This document shows, in pieces, positions 54,070 through 63,149 of a stretch of 64,000 nucleotides of DNA. The position numbers were made by a program, and so were the translations under genes. The DNA comes from Carboxylicivirga sp964602515 (GTDB lineage: Bacteria > Bacteroidota > Bacteroidia > Bacteroidales > Marinilabiliaceae). Position 1 is the stretch's first letter, and the number at the start of each line of letters is the position of its first letter. The stretch lies in the NCBI GenBank assembly GCA_964602515.1, contig CAZRRJ010000012.1:1-64000 (forward strand), written 5' to 3'. Below the pieces are notes generated by a model. That model had not been told where the DNA came from. It made no database searches and worked only from the letters and a program-made list of their open reading frames with translations.

Positions 54070-54295
54070 TTGTCCCATTTATTAACTTAAACCTTAATTA
54101 AGTATTTAACAAGTAAATCAACAACTGTACCATTTCTTATAATGTAAAAAAACATTTCATACAATACATTATAAAACACTATATAACAATAATATAAAAT
54201 GACAACAAAAAGATAAATAAAAATATAAGAACGATTAGTCCTGTATCTTTTTGTCCGCTTACGTACACTGCATGTCAGTTAACGGACAATACCAT

Positions 54296-55540
54296 TTAGT
54301 TAAAACGAATAGCTTTTACAGGTAATATACGCGAAATAAGGTAAGAAGGCCCTAACATCATAGTTAAAGTAATTATGAGTACGCCAATATTAAGTAACAA
54401 CAATTCAACCAATGAAATATCAATTGGTACTGTACTAAGGTAGTAATTGCCAGGATCTAACTTAAACAACTGTGTGTATTTTTGAAATACACAGATACCA
54501 ACTCCAATGATGTTACCCCAAAATAAACCTCGGCCAATAATAACAGCCGACAAGTACATAAAAACCTTTCGCAGGCTCCAGTCATCACATCCAAGGGCTT
54601 TTAATATACCAATCATATTTGTACGTTCAAGTATAAGAATTAACAAACCAGATATCATATTAAATCCTGCCACTAAAATGATTAAAATCAAAATAACATA
54701 CACATTGGTATCCAAAATATCAAGCCATCCAAAAATTTGTGGCTGCAATTGTTCAATGGTTTTTGTACGCAGCATGGTACCATCATCTTCAACCCTTGCA
54801 CTTGTTAAGTAATATACCTGTTCTCCTACTTGCTCCAGGTTATTAAAATCATCAATACTTATTTCGTACCCTGATATTTGCTTATCGTTCCAACCATTAA
54901 GCTTTTGTATGTGTTTAATATCCACAAAAGCATAATATTTATCAAATTCGGGAAAGTGTGAATCATATATACCAACTATATTAAACCGGCGCTGCAATAT
55001 TGTATTCTGAACAAAATACATCCGTAGCTTATCGCCTATAGTTACATTTAAAAGCCTGGCAATTTCTTTTGATATAAGGATTTCATCGGAGCGTACAGAA
55101 TCATTAAAAACCGGCACTTCTCCTTCTGTTAATGTCAATTGCAGAAAATCCCAGTTATATTCTTCACCAACACCTTTTAAGACTATCCCCTGAATAGATT
55201 CATTTGCTTTTACAATACCTGGCTTAGTACTAAAACGCTGAATAAACGTGACACCATCCACCGCTTTAATTTCATTTGCCAGTCCATCATCAGCTGTTAT
55301 AGGATTGGTTTCAAAAGAGTAATTATAATCATAACTCATCACCTGCACGTGCGATGCAAACCCGGTCACTTTATCCCTGATCTCACCTTTAAATCCAAAC
55401 CCAATAGCCAGTGATAATATCATTATTACCATACCCAAAATAATACCAAGGGTAGCTACCTTAATAACTGGGCCTGCCAGTTTTTTTGTTGATAAACCAC
55501 CTGATAAGATTTTACGTGCAATAAAGAGTTCAAGATTCAC
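54296..55540 (-). CDS. LolC/E-like lipoprotein-releasing ABC transporter permease (FtsX family)
   Basis: A 414-residue inner-membrane protein. One helix near the N-terminus (about 25-48, VIKVATLGIILGMVIMILSLAIGFGF), a large periplasmic MacB-like domain (about 50-265), then three helices (about 280-305, 325-350, 375-400). The FtsX motif ERTNMIGILKALGCDDW lies between helices 2 and 3. It fits the permease that extracts lipoproteins from the inner membrane for transport to the outer membrane. The ATPase partner is not in the window. A general MacB-type exporter is the alternative. Confidence 0.85.
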   Translation of the reverse strand: MNLELFIARKILSGGLSTKKLAGPVIKVATLGIILGMVIMILSLAIGFGFKGEIRDKVTGFASHVQVMSYDYNYSFETNPITADDGLANEIKAVDGVTFIQRFSTKPGIVKANESIQGIVLKGVGEEYNWDFLQLTLTEGEVPVFNDSVRSDEILISKEIARLLNVTIGDKLRMYFVQNTILQRRFNIVGIYDSHFPEFDKYYAFVDIKHIQKLNGWNDKQISGYEISIDDFNNLEQVGEQVYYLTSARVEDDGTMLRTKTIEQLQPQIFGWLDILDTNVYVILILIILVAGFNMISGLLILILERTNMIGILKALGCDDWSLRKVFMYLSAVIIGRGLFWGNIIGVGICVFQKYTQLFKLDPGNYYLSTVPIDISLVELLLLNIGVLIITLTMMLGPSYLISRILPVKAIRFN

Positions 55541-55764
55541 TGTGACAAATTTTGTTCAAAGATAGAAAAAGAGGGGGTATACCAAAAAATATCAGGAAAC
55601 GATTGATGTGTGTTTACACATTAAAAAAAAATTGAATATAAGGTTAAAGGCTAATAAGTTTTCATAACACGGTAACTTATTGTTAATTAAGGATAAAACC
55701 CTACCGAACAATCTTATTCAACGAAATAACTTTAGTAGCCTTTACAATATCAAGGAAGAGCAGC

Positions 55765-55790
55765 AAAAAAAGCCGGAACATACGTCCGGC
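55765..55790 (-). terminator. Terminator after the aminotransferase gene
   Basis: GCCGGA/TCCGGC (55772-55777 with 55785-55790), 7-nt loop, followed by T7 on the minus strand, 27 bp past the stop. Confidence 0.85.
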
Positions 55791-55816
55791 CCTGAGATAT
55801 TAAATATGAGCTGATT

Positions 55817-57016
55817 TTAATTAGTACGCCCAGGATACACTTTTAGAGCTTCTTCTAATGTTTCCAGTGCACAAGCAAGGTCTTCTTTTTTTAGCACATA
55901 AGCTATACGAACTTCATCTTTACCAGACCCCGGAGTACTGTAAAAACCGGATGCAGGTGCCATCATAACTGTTTGCCCTTTATGCTCAAATTCACTTAAA
56001 ATCCATTGACAGAATTTATCCGAATCATCAACTGGTAATTTTGCTACGGTATAAAATGCACCTTTGGGTACTGGTGTAAATACACCCGGTATTTTATTTA
56101 ATCCTTCAACCAAAAAGTTACGGCGCTCAATATATTCGGCATACACCTCATCAAAATACTCTTTTGGCGTATCTAATGACGCTTCAGCTGCAATCTGGCC
56201 AAAACCTGGAGGGCTCAAACGCGCCTGGGCAAATTTCATGGCTGTATCTATAATTGATTTATTCTTGGTAACCAAAGCTCCAATACGTACACCACACTCA
56301 CTGTAACGTTTCGATACAGAGTCAAACATTACTACATTATCCTCAATAGCATCAAGATGCATGGCCGAAATATGTTTCTCACCATCATAACAAAACTCCC
56401 GATATACCTCATCTGAAAACAAATAAAGTTCATGCTTTAAAACAATCTGCTTTAATTGATTCATTTCTTCCTGCGAATAAAGATAACCTGTTGGATTATT
56501 TGGATTACAAATAACAATAGCCTTTGTGTTAGGTGTTATCATTTTTTCAAACTCCTCAATAGCCGGTAAAGCAAAACCTTCTTCAATACTTGAGCGAATG
56601 GGTTTTACAACTACACCCGCTGAAACAGCAAATCCATTATAATTAGCATAAAAAGGCTCAGGTATAATCACCTCATCACCAGGATTAAGGCAAGTTAAAA
56701 AAGCAAAAGTAATTGCCTCTGATCCGCCTGCCGTTACTAATATTTCATTTTCATCAACATTAATATTGATATCCTGATACATCTTTGCCAACTTCTTACG
56801 ATAGCTCTCTATACCAGCTGAGTGACTGTATTCCACTACTTTTAAGTCAATATTACGGATAGCATCTAAAGCTACTTCAGGAGTTTTAATATCTGGCTGA
56901 CCAATATTTAAATGGTATACCTTTGTTCCTCTTGATTTTGCCTGATCGGCAAATGGTACCAGCTTTCGAATAGGCGACGCCGGCATCTGTTTTCCTCTAT
57001 CTGAAATATTAGGCAT
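55817..57016 (-). CDS. Class I pyridoxal-phosphate aminotransferase (aspartate aminotransferase-like)
   Basis: A 399-residue fold-type I PLP enzyme. AGGSEAITFAFLTCLNPGDEV (about 93-113) binds the cofactor phosphate, VICNPNNPTGYLYSQEEM contains the conserved Asn, and LFSDEVYREF the Asp facing the pyridine nitrogen. The Schiff-base Lys is in SVSKRYSECGVRIGAL (about 235-250), and the substrate-carboxylate Arg is in DEVRIAYV. It transfers amino groups between an amino acid and a 2-oxoacid; aspartate or aromatic/branched specificity is not resolved. Monocistronic. Confidence 0.92.
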   Translation of the reverse strand: MPNISDRGKQMPASPIRKLVPFADQAKSRGTKVYHLNIGQPDIKTPEVALDAIRNIDLKVVEYSHSAGIESYRKKLAKMYQDININVDENEILVTAGGSEAITFAFLTCLNPGDEVIIPEPFYANYNGFAVSAGVVVKPIRSSIEEGFALPAIEEFEKMITPNTKAIVICNPNNPTGYLYSQEEMNQLKQIVLKHELYLFSDEVYREFCYDGEKHISAMHLDAIEDNVVMFDSVSKRYSECGVRIGALVTKNKSIIDTAMKFAQARLSPPGFGQIAAEASLDTPKEYFDEVYAEYIERRNFLVEGLNKIPGVFTPVPKGAFYTVAKLPVDDSDKFCQWILSEFEHKGQTVMMAPASGFYSTPGSGKDEVRIAYVLKKEDLACALETLEEALKVYPGRTN

Positions 57017-57180
57017 TTGTGTATTATTTAAAATGTTTCTCCTTGTACTTTGTATTCACGCAAATTTAGACTTAAATATGATATAAATTTTATGATTTTA
57101 AGCATCTTTTTTCAAACTTCATCCCATGCTTTTTTTCTATCTGACGGGAAAACTTATTTTTGTCAGAAATTGGTCATGTT

Positions 57181-57942
57181 ATGCAAAAGGGGATTTTAAC
57201 ATCTATTTTATTAGTTATGGTATGCTTCTCAACAGTAGCACAAATTGTTAGTATTGATAAGCGGCGTACAAAAAACCCAAACAAAGGCTTCCAGGGAGAT
57301 ATTAATTTAGGGCTTAACTTTGTGCATACTACAACTGATATGACACAGGTTGCTTCGCGTTTTAAACTGCAATATAACGACAATGATAACACTTATCTTT
57401 TTTCTTCGGATATTGGCTATAGTAAAGTTGATAATGAAAGTAATGTGAATAATGGCGGTATAATGTTTAAGTACAATTATTGGGTACCGGAAAAAATTAT
57501 TATTGCTGAAGCTTTTTACCAATACCAGTATAACCGCGTTAAACAGCTTAAAAACCGTCATATTGTTGGTGGTGGTCCCCGATTTAATATGGCCGATAAG
57601 GAAAAATTCTCTCTGTTTTTGGTAGCCTATACCATTTATCTCAATGAACTGTTTGAAACCAGTACTTATGAACGTCAAAAGCGCTTGGTTAAATTCAGTT
57701 CAATGCTTTCTACAGATTGGCAAATAACACCTAACGCCTCCATATCACACAGTACTTATTATGAGCCTGATTATTCAGACCCTGTCGACTTTCGTATCTG
57801 GAGTGAGACGCGTTTTAACATTAAAATAACAAAGAAATTCTCCTTTGCCCTTTACATGCGCTTCGACTACGATAACCTGGTTCCGCCAGAAGTAGATCCT
57901 TTATTCTACACAATCAATAATTCGTTTAGTTTAAAATTTTAA
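57181..57942 (+). CDS. DUF481-like outer-membrane protein
   Basis: From ATG 57181 a 253-residue exported protein with a signal peptide (MQKGILTSILLVMVCFSTVAQ). Antiparallel barrel-like strands follow (FQGDINLGLNFVHTTTD, FKYNYWVPEKIIIAEAFYQYQY, FSFALYMRFDY), ending in FSLKF. It resembles the DUF481/YdiY family of outer-membrane proteins. A 7-codon-longer frame begins at a TTG that is also the last base of a TATTTTTG promoter match (57153-57160), so the ATG is preferred. Function unknown. Confidence 0.72.
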   Translation: MQKGILTSILLVMVCFSTVAQIVSIDKRRTKNPNKGFQGDINLGLNFVHTTTDMTQVASRFKLQYNDNDNTYLFSSDIGYSKVDNESNVNNGGIMFKYNYWVPEKIIIAEAFYQYQYNRVKQLKNRHIVGGGPRFNMADKEKFSLFLVAYTIYLNELFETSTYERQKRLVKFSSMLSTDWQITPNASISHSTYYEPDYSDPVDFRIWSETRFNIKITKKFSFALYMRFDYDNLVPPEVDPLFYTINNSFSLKF

Positions 57943-58076
57943 GGTTTATAAGTCATATTGCAACATTCGTTGAGTTTTATCTACCTTACATTGAATTAGG
58001 CGGTTCTGTATTTTGTATTTTATTTTGAATAGGTACTTTTACACTAATTCATACCACTAATCTAAACCTGATTCAT

Positions 58077-60719
58077 ATGCTTAAAATCTCCCTGTTTGGC
58101 ATTTTATTCTTCTTACCAATGGTATTATTTTCGCAAGGCATTAAAGGTGTTGTTAGCGACGAAGCCGGCCAGTCTGTTCCTTTCGCCACTATTTACCTAA
58201 AAGAAACAACTACCGGAACCACAACCAATGATTTGGGCGAATATGAAATTCAACTTCCACCGGGTAGCTACACTATTATTTTTCAAGGTTTAGGATTTGA
58301 AAAAACAGAGTTAAAAGTTAATGTTGACAACAGTTTTATAAGTAATGATATTGTTCTGAAAAAACAAGCATACAGAATTAAAGAAGTGCGGGTATACTCC
58401 GGTGGCGAAGATCCGGCCTACCCTATTATGCGAAAAGCTATTGGTTTAGCACCCTATTATCAGCGACAAACAGAACAGTATAAAGCAGAGGTTTATATTA
58501 AAGGCAGTTTACTGATGAAAAAGATTCCCAAGCTCTTTTTAAAGATGCTGGAAAATGATGACGAGCCACTTGATTTAGAAGTTGGTAAAACATACACCAT
58601 GGAATCTATGAATGAAATAGAGTTTACTGCACCGGATATATACAATCATACGGTATTATCATCGCGCAGCACTTTTCCTGAGTCTGGCGATGATGATGTG
58701 ATGGGCTACCTTACATACAGTTTTTACGAACCTACACAAGATATGGCTATTTCGCCATTAGCTCATAATGCTTTTTCGTACTACAAATTTGTATACGAAG
58801 GCTTTTTTTATGAAGGCGATGTAGCTGTTAATAAAATTAAAATAATACCCCGGCGTAAAAGCCAGCAAACGTATAGTGGATATATATACATTGTTGATAA
58901 TCTGTGGAATATTCATTCTATTGATGTAACCAACAATACGTTTTTTGGCGAGTTAAATATTAAACAAGTCTATGCTCCGGTAAAAGAACGTTCGTGGTTA
59001 CCTATCAGTCATCGTTTTAACGTAGCTGCCTCTATTATGGGTGTTAAAGCCAATTTTAGTTATGCCGGCTCTGTTAAGTATACCAACCTTAAACTCAATA
59101 CCGGCCTGCCTGTTCCTAACATACTTATGAAGCAATATGCTGCTGAAGAAGCAGCACTGCAAGCTGCCAAACAATTGGCTGAAGAACAAAAAGAAATGAG
59201 TAAGAGCCAAAAAAAAATGAAAGAATTGCTGGCCAAAGAGGAGTTGTCCAACAAGGATATGATAAGGCTCTCCCGCTTAATTGAAAAAGAATCGCGAAAA
59301 GAAGAGGAAGAAACAGAGTCACTTGAAATAAAAAGCACTTATAAAATCACACATAAGAAAGACAGTATTAAACAAGATTCTACTTACTGGGCTACCATTC
59401 GCCCTATACCATTAAGTAGTGATGAGCTGCGTGGATTTGAGCTAAAAGATTCCTTAAAGTTGGCCAAAATGACAAACGATACTACAGCAACTAAAAAGAA
59501 AAAAAGATCAGCATTTAGTAAGGTATCAGGTGGCTTTTTATCAGGCCATAGCTTCTATGCCAACGATTCGTCAACCAAAATTACATACCACGGTTTAATA
59601 GGTTTAAACCAGGTTGATTTTAATGCCGTTGATGGCTGGAGCTACCAACAAAAGCTAACCATACACCATGCATTTGACTCAATACACTCTTTGCTCTTTG
59701 AGCCAATGGCCGAATATGCTTTTGCACGTAAAAAGGTAATGTGGAATGCCAGTACCGTGTATAATTTCGCCCCGCTAAAACAAGCAAACATTAGGATAAC
59801 CGGGGGACAGCAAAGCATGGATTTTAATAGCAAGTATGGTATTGACCGAACCTTAAATACCTTCTCTGCACTCTTTTTTAAAGACCATTACATGAAGCTG
59901 TATCAAAAAGATTATGCGGCCATTAATACCTCCTTTGACCTGGTACATGGTATGCGTCTTCAGCTCGCTGCTTCTTACAGCTGGTACCAACAGTTAGAAA
60001 ACCATACCAATTGGTCTATACTAAGTAAAGACAAGCCTTATGCCGAAAATATTCCGCCCAACAACCAGGTTACACCCGGGCATTTAATAGATCAGTCTGA
60101 TATGTATACTTCTATAGCCTTAAGTTATACACCCCGTTTACGCTATCGTATTTACAAAGGAAAGAAATATATTGCCGGGTCTAAATACCCCACTTTTAAG
60201 TTGCAATATGAGCGGGGATTAAAAAATGTATTTGAAAGTGATTCAGACTATGAACTAATTAGTGGTAGTGTTTCTCAAAAAAGAGAATGGGGTGTTTTTA
60301 ATGCTTTTAACTGGCATCTCGGAGCTGGTTATTATTCGCGTAATAAGCAAATGCACTTTTCACGTTTTAGGCATTTTAATACCTCTGAAATACCAATCAA
60401 CTTTAAACAATGGGACAGGGCTTTTATGCTTTTGGATGATTACCGGTATAGCACAAACGAGTGGTATACACAAGCTCATATGTCGTACACTTCACCTTAT
60501 TTACTGCTAAAATTCTTACCTGTAATTAGCAATCGCTTATGGACTGAAAAACTATATGCCAGTTACCTTACTCAACCCAATTATAAAAACTATACCGAGG
60601 TGGGGTATAGCATAAGCCAGATTTTCTTTATTGGAAGCGCTGGTGTATTTGCCGGTTTTGAGGATGGTAATTACACCAGGTGGGGTTTTAGAGTGGGGAT
60701 TAATATAAGCGATATGTAA
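58077..60719 (+). CDS. DUF5686 / carboxypeptidase-regulatory-like outer-membrane protein
   Basis: An 880-residue exported protein with signal peptide about 1-20. A carboxypeptidase-regulatory-like beta-sandwich (about 21-100; GIKGVVSDEAGQSVPFATIY) is followed by DUF5686 (about 110-880). A charged coiled-coil insertion lies near 355-425 (QLAEEQKEMSKSQKKMKEL). The last third is barrel-like, ending GFRVGINISDM. The architecture is common in Bacteroidetes; location is outer membrane, role unknown. Confidence 0.85.
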   Translation: MLKISLFGILFFLPMVLFSQGIKGVVSDEAGQSVPFATIYLKETTTGTTTNDLGEYEIQLPPGSYTIIFQGLGFEKTELKVNVDNSFISNDIVLKKQAYRIKEVRVYSGGEDPAYPIMRKAIGLAPYYQRQTEQYKAEVYIKGSLLMKKIPKLFLKMLENDDEPLDLEVGKTYTMESMNEIEFTAPDIYNHTVLSSRSTFPESGDDDVMGYLTYSFYEPTQDMAISPLAHNAFSYYKFVYEGFFYEGDVAVNKIKIIPRRKSQQTYSGYIYIVDNLWNIHSIDVTNNTFFGELNIKQVYAPVKERSWLPISHRFNVAASIMGVKANFSYAGSVKYTNLKLNTGLPVPNILMKQYAAEEAALQAAKQLAEEQKEMSKSQKKMKELLAKEELSNKDMIRLSRLIEKESRKEEEETESLEIKSTYKITHKKDSIKQDSTYWATIRPIPLSSDELRGFELKDSLKLAKMTNDTTATKKKKRSAFSKVSGGFLSGHSFYANDSSTKITYHGLIGLNQVDFNAVDGWSYQQKLTIHHAFDSIHSLLFEPMAEYAFARKKVMWNASTVYNFAPLKQANIRITGGQQSMDFNSKYGIDRTLNTFSALFFKDHYMKLYQKDYAAINTSFDLVHGMRLQLAASYSWYQQLENHTNWSILSKDKPYAENIPPNNQVTPGHLIDQSDMYTSIALSYTPRLRYRIYKGKKYIAGSKYPTFKLQYERGLKNVFESDSDYELISGSVSQKREWGVFNAFNWHLGAGYYSRNKQMHFSRFRHFNTSEIPINFKQWDRAFMLLDDYRYSTNEWYTQAHMSYTSPYLLLKFLPVISNRLWTEKLYASYLTQPNYKNYTEVGYSISQIFFIGSAGVFAGFEDGNYTRWGFRVGINISDM

Positions 60720-61178
60720 AAGATTAAAGTGTTGCAATTCTAACAGGTTATAAAGAAATAAACAATACCCTCGTACCGGGTTTTAACTTATATTGTATAT
60801 GTGTATTGGAGTTCGATATTTCCACTACACTACAATTCTGTTTATCAGTACCAACCACGCCACCCTGGCATACTTTATTACATGAGATACTCTAAACCAG
60901 CTTATTACTTACACTGCTCCAAAATACCACCCTTACACATACAAGACTCACGCCCTTTGCTCTTTTTTCATTAACTAAAAGAACTTTATATATTTACCAC
61001 TTAAAGTACACACAATCTATAGCAGTAAGTACGGCATATTCGGCTATATCTGAGTCCATTAGTAATTACTAAAACATGTGCTAAACCGAAAAACACTATT
61101 TTTAACAATTTAATATATAGCTATACCAACCATTAAATACAAGTTAAGAGAGTACAATAGAAAGGAGAATTACAATAA
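60720..61178. other. Intergenic region, nothing recognised
   Basis: 459 bp of AT-rich DNA without a supported gene, repeat or terminator. The only item of note is AAAGGAG at about 61161-61167, a Shine-Dalgarno-like run ahead of the next gene, rare in this window. Confidence 0.5.
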
Positions 61179-61790
61179 ATGACAAACATTACTATCAATA
61201 CATACTATCAGTATACAGCTATAATGATATTGATTTTATTTTATGGAATATATATAGGAAAAATAATCATACAGCGAAAAAAAGGAATTCAAACTGACCA
61301 AATGGCACGTGGTAAAAAAGGGAAAGAGCTATTTATAACGGAGGCTATACTAAAAGTAGCAACCTACTGTACCGCAATCATAAAAACGATAAGTATTTTG
61401 GTAAATACAACACATTCCTGTACGCCATTAAAAATAATAGGACTAGTTTTGTGCTCAGGTGGAGTCATACTTTTCGGTACAACAGTTTATACAATGCGAG
61501 ATAATTGGCGAGCCGGAATTCCAACAAATACTAAAACAGAATTAGTAACTGCCGGAATTTTTAAAATCAGCAGGAATCCTGCATTTTTAGCATTTGATTT
61601 GGTATATATAGGTATCTTGTTTATATTTTTCAATCTGACACTGTTCGTGTTTAGTACTTTTTCTATACTAATGTTACATTTACAAATAAGACAGGAGGAG
61701 ATATATTTACAGGGCATTTTTAAAAACGAATACACAAAATACAAACAACAAACAAAAAGATACATAGGAGTAAATAAAACCAGCCCTTAA
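61179..61790 (+). CDS. Isoprenylcysteine/phospholipid methyltransferase-family membrane protein
   Basis: A 203-residue protein with about four to five hydrophobic helices (about 12-29, 62-80, 87-107, 143-170). The family signature follows helix three: DNWRAGIP, then LVTAGIFKISRNPAFLAFDL, and the C-terminal QIRQEEIYLQGIFKNEYTKYK with the conserved Glu-Glu. These bind S-adenosylmethionine in ICMT/PEMT-like enzymes. Substrate unknown. An AAAGGAG lies about 12 bp before the start, unlike its neighbours. Confidence 0.8.
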   Translation: MTNITINTYYQYTAIMILILFYGIYIGKIIIQRKKGIQTDQMARGKKGKELFITEAILKVATYCTAIIKTISILVNTTHSCTPLKIIGLVLCSGGVILFGTTVYTMRDNWRAGIPTNTKTELVTAGIFKISRNPAFLAFDLVYIGILFIFFNLTLFVFSTFSILMLHLQIRQEEIYLQGIFKNEYTKYKQQTKRYIGVNKTSP

Positions 61791-61955
61791 AAAGGTACAT
61801 AGTCATAGTGAGGTTATGTAGTTTAAGCAGGGCATATTCTCGCCTCAATTGCCAGTCCTATGGGATAAACAATCATCATAGCGAATGCATTATTCACCAT
61901 GCACCAACAGTTACTCAACATACCGAATTGATAAAAAACTTAACAAATTACAAAT

Positions 61956-63020
61956 ATGATTTCACCATTATTTAATCATCTACTTATTCCATTTATTATT
62001 GCCATGTTTTTAGCAATAACTATGGGTGGAAGTGGTACCGCACCATCATTTTCTGCTGCATACGGAGCTAATGTTATTAGAAAAAGTTTGATTCCAGGAT
62101 TATTTGGAATAATGGTTTTTATAGGAGCAATTATTGCAGGAAAAGGAACAGCTACAACAATGGGTAAAGGCTTGTTAATGCCAGATTTAATGTCATTTAC
62201 AGTAGTTTCAATTATACTTTTTTCAGTTGCAATCTCATTGTTGATTGCTAACTTGGTTGGAATACCGCAATCAACAAGTCAATCAACTGTTTTGTCTGTA
62301 ACTGCAATAGCATTATATTTTAATGACTTACACTCTGACAAATTGTTTTTAGAAATAATTCCAACATGGTTTATTTTACCAATAATATCATTTTTTGTGA
62401 GTTTATTTTTTGGAAAATACATTTACCGACCAATGAGAAGAAAAGGGCTTACTTTACAACGAGCTCAAAATGAAAATATGAAACCTGTATGGAATGGATT
62501 ATTAGTATTAATGTCATTATATGTTGCTTTTTCAATTGGAGCAAATAATGTAGCAAATGCAGCCGGACCAATTGCTTCAATGACGGCGAACGAACTAAAT
62601 ATTTCAATAAACGAAAACTTTATTTTAATAATGATAATATCTACTTTAATTGTAGCACCTTGTTTTGGAATTGGAAGTTCAATTTTCGGTCATAAGATTG
62701 TAAAAAATACTGGAAAAGAAATTGTATTATTTGGAAAATTTGAAGCTGTAATAATAGCCTTTGTATCGGCTAGTTTATTATTAGTAGCATCATTAACAAA
62801 AGGGATTCCAACTTCATTAGTACAATTGAATGTAGCTGCAATTTTAGGAATTGGTGTTGCAAAATTAGGAACCAAAAATATTTTCAAGAAAACAGAGGTT
62901 AGAAGGTTTTTTATAATGTGGTTAATTGCTCCTTTGATTGCTTTTGCATTATCATTATTATTGATATTTATTACTGATAAATATGGGCTTTTAAAAGTTA
63001 CGTTGGATAACAATATATAA
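61956..63020 (+). CDS. PiT-family inorganic phosphate transporter
   Basis: A 354-residue inner-membrane protein with about ten hydrophobic helices. The two inverted PiT signatures are seen: MGGSGTAPSFSAAYGANVI near the N-terminus (about 23-41; the usual GxNDxxN is altered here) and FSIGANNVANAAGPIASM (about 192-209). It is an H+- or Na+-coupled phosphate or sulfate permease. The altered first signature means the ion or substrate may differ. Base composition is notably A/T-rich at third positions compared with neighbours. Confidence 0.83.
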   Translation: MISPLFNHLLIPFIIAMFLAITMGGSGTAPSFSAAYGANVIRKSLIPGLFGIMVFIGAIIAGKGTATTMGKGLLMPDLMSFTVVSIILFSVAISLLIANLVGIPQSTSQSTVLSVTAIALYFNDLHSDKLFLEIIPTWFILPIISFFVSLFFGKYIYRPMRRKGLTLQRAQNENMKPVWNGLLVLMSLYVAFSIGANNVANAAGPIASMTANELNISINENFILIMIISTLIVAPCFGIGSSIFGHKIVKNTGKEIVLFGKFEAVIIAFVSASLLLVASLTKGIPTSLVQLNVAAILGIGVAKLGTKNIFKKTEVRRFFIMWLIAPLIAFALSLLLIFITDKYGLLKVTLDNNI

Positions 63021-63043
63021 ACGTTTGCTATAGCGTATAAAAC

Positions 63044-63082
63044 AAGCGCCTGGTTTGTTAAATAAACGAAACCAGGCGCTTT
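63044..63082. terminator. Bidirectional terminator after the PiT gene
   Basis: A 13-bp stem AAGCGCCTGGTTT/AAACCAGGCGCTT with a 12-nt loop between convergent genes. Confidence 0.88.
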
Positions 63083-63149
63083 ATTAACCTCTTACTCCTG
63101 GTTAATTACCCCTGAATTTATTACCAGGAAAGCTTACTGAGCATCGTAT

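Larger units (their letters stand above)
53473..54295. other. 823-bp intergenic region with minus-strand terminator hairpins
   Basis: No coding frame is supported. It holds two hairpins followed by T-rich tracts on the minus strand (53812-53854 and 54044-54069) and a third dyad TTGTCCG/CGGACAA (about 54253-54290) right after the permease gene. The rest is AT-rich and featureless. Confidence 0.5.

Noticed and set aside
57160..57180. Longer start (TTG) for the DUF481-like gene
   Set aside because: The TTG forms the end of a TATTTTTG promoter match, and the signal peptide begins properly at the ATG 57181.
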